Shown here in pieces: positions 6,571-14,082 of a DNA stretch of 16,402 nt. The stretch's first letter is position 1. Every line of letters starts with the position of its first letter. This DNA is from JACDBD01 sp050743385 (GTDB lineage Bacteria; Actinomycetota; Acidimicrobiia; IMCC26256; JACDBD01): positions 1 to 16,402 of the forward strand of contig JBOGFJ010000096.1 of assembly GCA_050743385.1 (NCBI GenBank), in the 5' to 3' direction. The notes beneath the pieces were generated by a model, which saw only the letters and a list, made by a program, of their open reading frames with translations, had not been told where the DNA came from and did not search any database. Both the position numbers and the translations under genes were made by a program.

Positions 6571-7887
6571 ATGGGTCTGCGAGACACCAACTCCTGGCGG
6601 AACTGGGGCCGGAACCAACGCTGCTCGCCCGCAGCCGTCGAGGAACCCGAGAGCGAGCTCGAGGTCGCGGAGGCCGTGCAGCGGGCGGCCGCGGTCGGCC
6701 AGACGGTCAAGGTGGCGGCGTCGGGCCACTCCTTCACCGACATCGCGTGCACCGACGGGCGCATGCTGCGCCTGGAGCGGCTCGACCGCTTCGTCGCGAT
6801 CGACGACGACGCGTCGACGGTCACCGTCGAGGCCGGCATCCAACTGTGGAAGCTGAACGAGGAGCTCGCGCGGCGCGGTCTCGCGCTGGCCAACCTCGGA
6901 GACATCGACCGTCAGACGATCTCGGGCGCGGTCGCCACCGCGACCCACGGGGGTGGGGCCCGCCTCGGCGGCTTGGCGACATTCGTGCGCGGTCTCGAGC
7001 TCGTCACGGGCGACGGCACTGTGGTGCGGTGCTCTCCCGACGAAGAGCCCGAGGTGTTCGCGTGCGCGCGCGTGGGCTTGGGCGCGCTCGGCGTCGTCAC
7101 CAAGCTCACACTCCGATGTGTTCCGGCGTTTCGCCTGCACTCGCTCGAGCGCCCGACGACCCTCGATGCGATGCTGGCCGACTTCGACGAGGTGGTCGAT
7201 GCCAACGAGCACATGGATTTCTACTGGTGGCCGCACACCGACGTCGCGACGATCAAGGTCGCCAACCGCACCGATGCTCCCATCCGCCGGAAATCGTCGT
7301 ACAAGACCTGGCGCGACGAAGTCGTGCTCGCGAACTACCTCTTCGGGGCGCTGTGCGCGATCGGGCGGGCCCGTCCGGCGGCCGTGCCCGACCTGATGCG
7401 CAGGACCGCGAGCTCGCTGGGCAAGACCGAGCTCGTCGACGAGAGTCACCGGGTCCTGTGCAGCCGGCGCCTGGTTCGCTTCGTCGAGATGGAGTACGCG
7501 GTCCCGCGGGCGGACGCCGCCGAGGCCCTGCTCGCGATTCGCGGGCTCATCGAGCGTGAGCGCCTCCCGGTCGACTTCCCGATCGAGCTTCGGGTGGCGG
7601 CGGCCGACGACATCCCGCTGAGCACGGCCCACGGACGCGAGACCGCCTACCTCGCCGTGCACCTCTCGGCGGGACGCCCTTTCGAGGCCTACTTCCGCGG
7701 TGTCGAGGCGATCATGGACGAGCTCGACGGCCGGCCCCATTGGGGCAAGATGCACTATCAACGCGCCGCGACCCTCGCGCCGCGGTACCCGGATTGGGAT
7801 CGGTTTCAGGCGGTACGAGCGAAGCTCGACCCCGACGGTCGGTTCCGTAACGCGTACCTCGATCGGGTCCTGGGCGCCATCCGGTAG
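6571..7887 (+). CDS. FAD-linked sugar-1,4-lactone oxidase/dehydrogenase (VAO/ALO family)
   Basis: This 438-residue flavoprotein has an N-terminal FAD-binding domain with the ASGHSFTDIACTDG motif. H53 in GHSF is at the position that bonds FAD covalently in relatives such as alditol oxidase. The TISGAVATATHGGG stretch is the second nucleotide-binding segment. The C-terminal substrate domain ends with HWGKMHY and RFQAVRAKLDPDGRFRNAYL, as in D-arabinono- and L-gulono-1,4-lactone oxidases. It should oxidise an aldonolactone or polyol, with oxygen or another acceptor; the exact substrate cannot be read from sequence. No signal peptide or membrane segment is evident. ATG 6571 is chosen from the family N-terminus and the nearby -10 box; the frame is open upstream from 6178 but that overlaps the zincin gene. 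The PH/SHOCT gene follows after 36 bases. Confidence 0.9.
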   Translation: MGLRDTNSWRNWGRNQRCSPAAVEEPESELEVAEAVQRAAAVGQTVKVAASGHSFTDIACTDGRMLRLERLDRFVAIDDDASTVTVEAGIQLWKLNEELARRGLALANLGDIDRQTISGAVATATHGGGARLGGLATFVRGLELVTGDGTVVRCSPDEEPEVFACARVGLGALGVVTKLTLRCVPAFRLHSLERPTTLDAMLADFDEVVDANEHMDFYWWPHTDVATIKVANRTDAPIRRKSSYKTWRDEVVLANYLFGALCAIGRARPAAVPDLMRRTASSLGKTELVDESHRVLCSRRLVRFVEMEYAVPRADAAEALLAIRGLIERERLPVDFPIELRVAAADDIPLSTAHGRETAYLAVHLSAGRPFEAYFRGVEAIMDELDGRPHWGKMHYQRAATLAPRYPDWDRFQAVRAKLDPDGRFRNAYLDRVLGAIR

Positions 7888-7890
7888 CTT
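7885..7890 (+). promoter_or_regulatory. Possible -10 box of PH/SHOCT gene
   Basis: TAGCTT begins with the stop codon of the oxidase gene and lies 33 bases before the ATG at 7924. It would give a short leader of about 25 bases that includes the Shine-Dalgarno. Read-through from the oxidase gene is equally possible. Confidence 0.3.
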
Positions 7891-7910
7891 TCGCGTCGCA
7901 CCGAACGACC

Positions 7911-7915
7911 GGAGG
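7911..7915 (+). promoter_or_regulatory. Shine-Dalgarno of PH/SHOCT gene
   Basis: GGAGG lies 8 bases before the ATG at 7924. Unlike most genes here, this start uses a classical ribosome binding site. Confidence 0.7.
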
Positions 7916-7923
7916 CGGCCGGC

Positions 7924-8532
7924 ATGCCCTACCCGAAGCACCTCATCAACGAGGGCGAGACCGTCGCCCTGGATCTCAATCCGCACTGGTGGTACTTCTC
8001 GCGCCACATCCTCACCGGCATCCCGCTCCTGTTGGCGCTCGTCGGGATCCTGGCCCTCGACGGCGACGCGCGGAAGTACCTCGGTTACCTCTGGGGTGTG
8101 CTCGCCGTCCTGTGGGCACTCTGGTTGCTCTTCAAGTTCATGTCGTGGAAGTTCACGTACTTCGTCGTGACCAGCGACCGACTCATCTACCGCCACGGTG
8201 TGCTCGCCAAGCGCGGTGTCGAGATCCCGCTCGAGCGGATCAACAACATCAACTTCGAGCAGGGCATCTTCGAGCGGGTGATCGGAGCGGGCGACCTCCA
8301 GATCGACTCCGCCGGGAAGGAAGGGCAGTCGCACTTCTACAACATCCGCCACCCCGACGGCGTGCAACAGGAGATCTACCGGCAGATGGAGGGGTACGAC
8401 AAGAAGAAGGCGGGATGGTCGGCACCGAAGGGGTCCGCAGCCGACGAGATCGAGAAACTCGCCAACCTCCGCGACCGGGGCGTGATCTCCTCCGAGGAGT
8501 TCGAGGCCAAGAAGTCGCAGCTGCTCATGTGA
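7924..8532 (+). CDS. Bacterial PH domain membrane protein with C-terminal SHOCT domain
   Basis: This 202-residue protein has two membrane segments (about 27-47 and 55-72). A bacterial PH-like domain of the YdbS/bPH_2 type follows (about 78-150), with FTYFVVTSDRLIYRHGV and EIPLERINNINFEQGIFERV as its hallmark strands. After a Lys/Gly-rich linker, the last 30 residues (EIEKLANLRDRGVISSEEFE) form a SHOCT domain, the short C-terminal oligomerisation module. It is probably an inner-membrane protein with the PH and SHOCT parts in the cytoplasm; the function of such proteins is not settled. It is the last gene of a same-strand run of three, with its own ribosome binding site, and converges with the alpha-galactosidase gene with 8 bases between stops. 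No terminator is visible there. Confidence 0.9.
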   Translation: MPYPKHLINEGETVALDLNPHWWYFSRHILTGIPLLLALVGILALDGDARKYLGYLWGVLAVLWALWLLFKFMSWKFTYFVVTSDRLIYRHGVLAKRGVEIPLERINNINFEQGIFERVIGAGDLQIDSAGKEGQSHFYNIRHPDGVQQEIYRQMEGYDKKKAGWSAPKGSAADEIEKLANLRDRGVISSEEFEAKKSQLLM

Positions 8533-8540
8533 GAGGCGCG

Positions 8541-10532
8541 CTAGGCGACGAGCACGCGCACCGCGTGCGCGGGGATCTCGATCGTCGGCCCGTCGACGGC
8601 GGCGCCCGTCCAGAGCTCGTCGGCGCCGGAGAAGCCCTCGGGCACCGCTCTTCGTGCCGGCTCTTCGGCCCAGTTGAACAGGGCTGCGACGCTGCGGCCG
8701 CGGCGTTCCGCCATCCAGACGGACGCGGGAGCGCCCTGGGTGAAGAACTCCTCCATCTCGCTCGTGTCGACGCATTCGAAGAGGTCGACGGGACGGAAGC
8801 CGTCGCCGCCCACGAGGTCGAGCATCCCCGGGTGCTCGAGCACGCCGCGCTCGTCCGCCGTGAGGGATGCGAGCTCGTCGGCGAGGAGGAAGGGCCCGCC
8901 GCACAGTGCGGCGAGCGTGGCAAGCGCCCGCGATTCCTCGACCGTGTAGCCGTGGGGTGTCGCGCCGTCACTGCCCCACGCCATGACGACGTCGGGGTCG
9001 GCGTCGAACCAGCGGTGATGCAGCGCGAAGCGGGCCGCGACGTTGCGGGCCTGCGGCCGAACGCCGTGGAACCCGCTCCATCCCTCGCGTAGGGGCTGAC
9101 TGAACTCGCGCAGCAGCACCGGCACCGCGACGTCGTGACCGACGCGATTGCCGTGGCAGAGCCCGACCGCCGGCAGCAGCGGCATCCCGCAACCGAGCAC
9201 GTAGATGTCGTCGCCGAGGGCGTCGACCAGTGCTGCGAGGCCGCGCCGGAGCGCTTCGGTGCCGGTGGTGCGGGCGTCGTAACGGGCGCCTTCGACCGCG
9301 CCGAGGTACAGGAAGTCGAGCTTCACCATCTCGAACCCCCAGGCGCGCACCTGTGTGCCGAGCGCTCGCAACCAGTCGACGACGTCGGGATTCGACGCGT
9401 CGAGCCCGAAGCGCCCGTAGCGGTCGAGCAGCGGCAGCCCCTCGTCATCGCGGACCGCCCAGTCGGCGTGGTCGACCCCGAGGCCGGGTGCGCCGGGTTG
9501 CACCATGAAGGGCGCCAACCAGAGGCCGGGGCGCCCACCGAGTGCGCGGACGTCGGCGGTGAGCTCGGCCAGATCCTCCGGGAACCGGTCGTTGGGCCAC
9601 CACGCGCCGTAGGTGACCTGCCAGCCGTCGTCCAGCTGCACGAGGTCGAAGCCGGGACGGTCCCGGTAGCGGTCGAGCAGGACGCGCGCGTTCTCGAGCA
9701 TGTGCTCCCGGTCGACGACGAGGCCGTAGTGGTACCACGACTCCCATCCGTGCACCGGGGCGCCGGCCCATCGGCGCGTCTCCGACGCGCGGCCCGCCAG
9801 CGCCGCCAGCCCCTCGGCGACCTCGAGCGGTTCACGGCCGGCCGTCAGCGCGACGGGAGGGGACTGCTCGACGGCGCCCTCGGCGACGCGCAGGCCCATC
9901 CCGGGCGGGGGGAGCGTCTCGTAACCCCAGCTCCCGTCGATCGGGTTCACCGGGGGGGTGGCGCCGCAGGCGACGTCGACGAGGAGGCGATCGTGCTCGA
10001 GGCGAGAGGCGATCGCGGTCGCGAACCGGCCGGCGTCGAGGGCCTGCACCCCGAAGCCGCCCCTCGCGCCCGCCACCACGGTGCCCCACCACGACACGCC
10101 GAGCTCGGCGGCGGGACGCACCCCCGCGTACGCCCACGAGTCGTACCCCTGCACCAGCCGGGTGGCACTGTCGGGAGGCGACGCCAGATCGACGAGCCCG
10201 GCCATGGGCACGAGCCGCTCCAGCGTGCCCGGTGCACGGGCCTCGTAGGCGACCTGCATTACGAGCATCTCGTCGCCGGTGGGAACGTGCACCGCCAACC
10301 GGAGCCCGGGCTCGCGCGGCACCCAGCGGGCCCACGCCCCCGGGCGGCCGAAGGCGTCGCCGGTATCGACGCGCCACGACCCGCGCGACTCGTCGCTTGC
10401 GACCGCCCCGTCGTCGACGTGCGCCCGCGCCACGAGCGGCCCGGTGCTGATGCCCACGTCGGCCCAACGGGCCGTCACGGAGCCGGTGCCCAGCTCGACC
10501 GCGACGCCGTGCCCGCTCAGCGTCCGGCTCAT
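8541..10532 (-). CDS. Alpha-galactosidase, GH36-type
   Basis: This 663-residue glycosidase has an N-terminal beta-sandwich region (about 1-280) and a (beta/alpha)8 barrel typical of clan GH-D. The barrel begins around HGWESWYHYG and FDLVQLDDGWQ. The nucleophile is probably D406 in MVKLDFLYLG and the acid/base D467 in RVGHD; their 61-residue separation fits GH36 enzymes such as the Thermotoga enzyme. A small C-terminal beta domain follows. No signal peptide is seen, so it would act in the cytoplasm on imported alpha-galactosides such as melibiose or raffinose, releasing galactose. Its ATG overlaps the galK stop as ATGA, which indicates translational coupling and a shared role in galactose use. 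The frame continues open upstream, but that stretch is out-of-frame galK. Family is confident; sugar specificity is inferred. Confidence 0.9.
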   Translation of the reverse strand: MSRTLSGHGVAVELGTGSVTARWADVGISTGPLVARAHVDDGAVASDESRGSWRVDTGDAFGRPGAWARWVPREPGLRLAVHVPTGDEMLVMQVAYEARAPGTLERLVPMAGLVDLASPPDSATRLVQGYDSWAYAGVRPAAELGVSWWGTVVAGARGGFGVQALDAGRFATAIASRLEHDRLLVDVACGATPPVNPIDGSWGYETLPPPGMGLRVAEGAVEQSPPVALTAGREPLEVAEGLAALAGRASETRRWAGAPVHGWESWYHYGLVVDREHMLENARVLLDRYRDRPGFDLVQLDDGWQVTYGAWWPNDRFPEDLAELTADVRALGGRPGLWLAPFMVQPGAPGLGVDHADWAVRDDEGLPLLDRYGRFGLDASNPDVVDWLRALGTQVRAWGFEMVKLDFLYLGAVEGARYDARTTGTEALRRGLAALVDALGDDIYVLGCGMPLLPAVGLCHGNRVGHDVAVPVLLREFSQPLREGWSGFHGVRPQARNVAARFALHHRWFDADPDVVMAWGSDGATPHGYTVEESRALATLAALCGGPFLLADELASLTADERGVLEHPGMLDLVGGDGFRPVDLFECVDTSEMEEFFTQGAPASVWMAERRGRSVAALFNWAEEPARRAVPEGFSGADELWTGAAVDGPTIEIPAHAVRVLVA

Positions 10533-11653
10533 GCCGCTCCCGGTGCGAGCCCTCTGGCTCCGTCGACCGCGCGCACCGCGAACGCGGTCGGGTCGAGCCC
10601 GGTCACCTGGCGGTAACGCGCTGCCGTCTGCGCGGCGACGGCGCCGATGCGGTCGCCGCCGACGAGCCCGACGACACACCCGCCGAAGCCGCCGCCCGTG
10701 AGCCGGGCGCCGATCGCACCTTCCTCCATGAGCAGCTCGACCAGGAGATCCAATTCGCGGGTCGACACTTCGAAGTCGTCCCGCAAGCTCGCATGGCTCG
10801 CGAGCATGATCGCACCGAGCTTCTCCAGATCTCCTCCCCGCAACGCGGCGACGGCGTCGAGGACGCGCTGGTTCTCGCTCACGACGTGGCGCGCCCACCG
10901 GTCGTCGGCCACGTCGCCGGGGTGAGCGTCGCGGAGCGCGGGGACCCGCAGGCGCACCGCGGCCGCCTCGCAGGCGGCGCGCCGCTCTGCATACGCGCTC
11001 GCGGCGAGAGCGCGCGCGACTCCGGTGTGCACGACGAGCACCGACACGATCGCGGGCAGTGGCACGGGCGAGGTCGACAGGGTGCGGCAGTCGATCAACA
11101 GCGCGTGGTCGCGCTGTCCGAAGAGCGAGGCCAGCTGGTCCATGAGGCCGCACGGCACGCCGGTGGCGCGCTGCTCGGCATCGCGACAGACACGGGCGAG
11201 CTCGCGTCGATCGAGCTCGAATCCCCGGGCCGCGTCGACTGCTGCCCATGCGATGGCGACCTCGAAGGCCGCGCTCGACGACAGGCCCGATCCCAACGGC
11301 ACGGTCGAGGTGAGCGCGATCTCGAACCCGATGGGTGGCCGCCCACGCTCGGCGAGGATGCGCACGATCCCGGCGACAAGGCGACCCCACGGTTCCTCGA
11401 CCGTGCCGGGGTCGTCGCTGCCGTCGGCTGCGACCGTGACCGCGGCGTCGGCGTCGAACGACCGCACGCGGGCGCGCCCGTCGTCGCGCCGACGCCATGC
11501 CGCGGTGCACTCCCGGTCGATTGCGAGCGGGAGCACGAAGCCTTCGTTGTAGTCGGTGTGGTCGCCGATGAGGTTCACGCGGCCGGGGGCGCGTACGAGA
11601 CCGACTTCGGTCGATCCGCCCAATGCGGCGATCAGGTCGCGATCCCGACGCAT
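10529..11653 (-). CDS. galK: Galactokinase
   Basis: This 374-residue GHMP kinase phosphorylates galactose to galactose-1-phosphate with ATP, the entry step of the Leloir pathway. The galactokinase signature GRVNLIGDHTDYNEGFVLP (residues ~24-41) is followed by the ATP-binding loop PLGSGLSSSAAF (~119-130), the catalytic base D172 in GLMDQLASLFG, and the third GHMP motif TGGGFGGC near the C-terminus. Length is normal. The ATG at 11653 is 7 bases from a TAGGCT -10 box, which supports both the start and a leaderless transcript. It is the first gene of a two-gene unit with the alpha-galactosidase (ATGA overlap). No galT, galE or sugar transporter is in the window. The start regions of galK and the divergent PBP gene are separated by only 24 bases. 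Confidence 0.96.
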   Translation of the reverse strand: MRRDRDLIAALGGSTEVGLVRAPGRVNLIGDHTDYNEGFVLPLAIDRECTAAWRRRDDGRARVRSFDADAAVTVAADGSDDPGTVEEPWGRLVAGIVRILAERGRPPIGFEIALTSTVPLGSGLSSSAAFEVAIAWAAVDAARGFELDRRELARVCRDAEQRATGVPCGLMDQLASLFGQRDHALLIDCRTLSTSPVPLPAIVSVLVVHTGVARALAASAYAERRAACEAAAVRLRVPALRDAHPGDVADDRWARHVVSENQRVLDAVAALRGGDLEKLGAIMLASHASLRDDFEVSTRELDLLVELLMEEGAIGARLTGGGFGGCVVGLVGGDRIGAVAAQTAARYRQVTGLDPTAFAVRAVDGARGLAPGAA

Positions 11654-11660
11654 CGCGGCG

Positions 11661-11670
11661 AGCCTACGAT
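11661..11670. promoter_or_regulatory. Overlapping divergent -10 boxes of galK and the first PBP gene
   Basis: TAGGCT on the minus strand (11666-11661) and TACGAT on the plus strand (11665-11670) share the TA at 11665-11666. Each is followed by exactly 7 bases and a start codon: ATG of galK at 11653 and GTG of the PBP at 11678. Both transcripts should be leaderless. The two polymerases cannot occupy this site together. No good -35 hexamer is seen on either side. Confidence 0.55.
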
Positions 11671-11677
11671 GACGGTC

Positions 11678-13978
11678 GTGCGCAAGCCGTGGGCGCTCCC
11701 GGCGCGTCGGCGGCGCCTCCGCCGGACGGTGTCTGCGGCCGTCGTCGCGCGCGTCCTCGGCACCGTGGCCGTCGGCGCCGGTGTCGTGGTGGCGCGGCGG
11801 CGGTGGCGTCGCGTGGCGATACCGCCACCCGCGCTCGAGCCCACACCCGAACCGGAGCGCGCGCCGGCACCGGAAGCGAGACCCGAGCCCGTCGCCGCTC
11901 CGATCGCCCGGCGGGGCCCGGTCCGGCGACTGGCGGTGGCGGCCAGCACTCTGGTCGTCATCCTGACCGTCGGTGGGCTGAGCCTCGGCATCTGCCTCGC
12001 CGCGATCATCCCCGGCGCGCGGATCATCGCCACCAGTCACAGCTTCACTGCCGATCGCGTCCGGGGGAACCTCAGCGAGCTGTCGCAGCGCACGAACGTG
12101 TACGCGGCCGACGGCACCCGCATCGCGACGCTCGGCACCGAAGACCGCGACCCGGTTGCACTCGAGGATGTGCCGCAGCTGGCGATCGACGCGGTCATCG
12201 CGACGGAGGACAAGACGTTCTACGAGAACCCCGGCATCGACGTGGCGTCGGTGGTCCGGGCGTTCGTCAGCAATGCAACCGTCGGCGAGATCGAGCAGGG
12301 CGGATCGACCATCACCCAGCAGCTCGTGAAGAACCGGGTGTTCCGCGCGAATCGCGATCTCGACAAGAAGGTGCGCGAGCTCGTGCTCGCCTACCGACTG
12401 AACCAGGACTTCACGAAAGACGAGATCCTCGAGGAGTACCTCAACACGGTGTACTTCGGCTCCGGCTCGTACGGGTTCCAGTCGGCCGCGGAGCGGTTCT
12501 TCGTGACACCGGAGCCCACGTTCGGGGGGCTGCGCCCGAAGCGCCTCGACGAGCTGAACCTGTCGGAGGCGGCGCTGCTCGCTGCCGTCATCGCCAACCC
12601 CGAAGGCGACAACCCGTTCACGAACCCCGACCGTGCGCTCGAGCGCCGGGGCGAGACCCTCGATGCCATGGTCGAAGCGGGCTACATCACCCGCGTCGAA
12701 GCCGACTTCGCCCACCTCGCGCCCCTCCCAACGGTTCCGCCACCCACCGAGCTGCGGCCCCAGACCTACTTCGTGGAGGAGGTGCAGCAACGACTGCTTG
12801 CCGATCCCCGCCTCGGCGCGACCGAGACCGAGCGGCTCGACCAGCTGCTGCGCGGGGGTCTCGAGGTCTCCACGACACTCGATCCGGTGGCGCAGTTGAA
12901 CGCACAAGTGGCAGTGAACGAGACGCTCTCGGGCCCGCCGTTCACGGCTGCACTCGTGGCGATCGAACCGGCCACCGGAGCGGTGCGCGCCATGGTCGGC
13001 GGTCCTGGATTCGAGGAGCTCGAATACAACATCGTCACCCACGAGCCGGGCCGGCAAGCGGGGTCGGCATGGAAGGTGATCACGCTCGCGGCCGCGCTCG
13101 AGGCGGGGTACTCGCCGAATGACGTCGTCGACGGGACGTCGCCGTGCACGATCGTCAACCCGACCTACGGCATCTACCCGACCGTGAACGCGGAGCCCAG
13201 TAGCGGCGGTGTCATGAGCGTGCGCGATGCCACGGTCGGCTCGGTCAACTGCGCGTACGCGCGCCTGTTCTCGAGCGTGGGGCCACCGCAGGTCATCGAG
13301 GTCGCTCGGCGCCTCGGTCTCCGCCAGGACACCCTGCGACCGATCCTGTCGGCAACGCTCGGCACGATCGAGGTGACGCCACTCGAGATGGCGACAGTGG
13401 GTGCGACGATCGCGGCCAACGGCGTGCGCCGCGACCCGTACTTCGTGCACAAGGTCGTCGCCCCCGACGGCACGGTCCTGGTCGACGAGACCGGCCGGCC
13501 CGGGCTGCCGGCAGTATCGCCCGACGTCGCCGCGTGTGCCACCGACATCCTCCGCGGCGTCGTGTCGGGTGGTACCGGAACCGGCGCGCAGTTGCCCGGC
13601 CGCCAGGTGGCAGGCAAGACCGGCACCACCGACAACAAGACCGACGCGTGGTTCCTGGGCTTCACGCCCCAGCTCTCGGCCACCGTCTGGCACGGGTCGC
13701 CGCTCGGCGCCGTTCCCGGTGCCGGCTTCGGCGGTGAGATCCCCGCCACGATCTGGCGGAGGTTCATGGGCGCGCAACTCGCCGACCAGCCCGGCGCCGC
13801 CTTCCGTCCACCGGGCGACTCGTGCAACGCGCCGGGGGAGCTCGTCTTCGACTGGGGCCGCATCCATCCCCTCGAGCTGCTCGCGCTGTTCCCGCCGCCG
13901 CCCGCACCGCTGCCGCCCGGGCTCCTCCCACCGGCGCCGTTCCCGCTCGCGCCGGCGCCGCCCGCGGTCCAACCCTGA
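11678..13978 (+). CDS. Class A penicillin-binding protein (bifunctional peptidoglycan synthase), copy 1
   Basis: This 766-residue protein polymerises lipid II and cross-links peptidoglycan. The order is: Arg-rich N-terminus, a hydrophobic stretch (~19-38), a Pro/Glu/Arg linker (~45-83), a membrane anchor (~84-112), a GT51 transglycosylase, a transpeptidase and a Pro-rich tail. GT51 motifs are ATEDKTFYENPG (catalytic E177), GGSTITQQLVKN and EILEEYLNTVYFG. Transpeptidase motifs are S463-A-W-K466, S522-V-N524 and K647-T-G-T. The EDxxFxxxxG motif has Asn where many enzymes have His, in both tandem copies. GTG 11678 is preferred over the in-frame ATG 11669 because it sits 7 bases after the -10 box, mirroring galK. 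The frame is open far upstream, but that is galK antisense. A paralogue follows after 104 bases. Confidence 0.93.
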   Translation: MRKPWALPARRRRLRRTVSAAVVARVLGTVAVGAGVVVARRRWRRVAIPPPALEPTPEPERAPAPEARPEPVAAPIARRGPVRRLAVAASTLVVILTVGGLSLGICLAAIIPGARIIATSHSFTADRVRGNLSELSQRTNVYAADGTRIATLGTEDRDPVALEDVPQLAIDAVIATEDKTFYENPGIDVASVVRAFVSNATVGEIEQGGSTITQQLVKNRVFRANRDLDKKVRELVLAYRLNQDFTKDEILEEYLNTVYFGSGSYGFQSAAERFFVTPEPTFGGLRPKRLDELNLSEAALLAAVIANPEGDNPFTNPDRALERRGETLDAMVEAGYITRVEADFAHLAPLPTVPPPTELRPQTYFVEEVQQRLLADPRLGATETERLDQLLRGGLEVSTTLDPVAQLNAQVAVNETLSGPPFTAALVAIEPATGAVRAMVGGPGFEELEYNIVTHEPGRQAGSAWKVITLAAALEAGYSPNDVVDGTSPCTIVNPTYGIYPTVNAEPSSGGVMSVRDATVGSVNCAYARLFSSVGPPQVIEVARRLGLRQDTLRPILSATLGTIEVTPLEMATVGATIAANGVRRDPYFVHKVVAPDGTVLVDETGRPGLPAVSPDVAACATDILRGVVSGGTGTGAQLPGRQVAGKTGTTDNKTDAWFLGFTPQLSATVWHGSPLGAVPGAGFGGEIPATIWRRFMGAQLADQPGAAFRPPGDSCNAPGELVFDWGRIHPLELLALFPPPPAPLPPGLLPPAPFPLAPAPPAVQP

Positions 13979-13989
13979 CCCGCCGACCA

Positions 13990-13995
13990 TACGAT
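13990..13995 (+). promoter_or_regulatory. Possible -10 box for the second PBP gene
   Basis: TACGAT lies 12 bases after the stop of the first PBP gene. It would give a leader of about 80 bases that includes the hairpin and the ribosome binding site. No convincing -35 hexamer is seen, so transcription from the first PBP promoter is also possible. Confidence 0.3.
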
Positions 13996-14040
13996 GTGCC
14001 GTCGGAGGGATCGAGGTCGTGGTAGCCAGCCCGTGAGGCT

Positions 14041-14068
14041 CCACCCGGGGTAGAGAACCCCAAGGTGG
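14041..14068 (+). promoter_or_regulatory. Hairpin in the leader of the second PBP gene
   Basis: CCACC (14041-14045) pairs with GGTGG (14064-14068), and GGGGT (14047-14051) pairs with ACCCC (14057-14061), leaving an AGAGA loop and a small internal bulge. This gives about 10 GC-rich pairs ending 2 bases before the AGGAGG ribosome binding site. There is no T-run, so it is more likely a translational or RNA-stability element than a standard terminator. Confidence 0.45.
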
Positions 14069-14070
14069 GT

Positions 14071-14076
14071 AGGAGG
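14071..14076 (+). promoter_or_regulatory. Shine-Dalgarno of the second PBP gene
   Basis: AGGAGG lies 6 bases before the GTG at 14083. It is a near-perfect site and decides this start; the first PBP copy has no such site. Confidence 0.8.
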
Positions 14077-14082
14077 CCGATC

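Noticed and set aside
6904..8904. Long minus-strand frame running across the lactone oxidase and PH/SHOCT genes
   Set aside because: It is antisense to two well-supported genes and has no recognisable domain.
10793..11668. Plus-strand open frame extending the first PBP about 290 residues upstream
   Set aside because: It is antisense to galK, and its translation has no PBP features. The -10 box at 11665-11670 puts the start at 11678.
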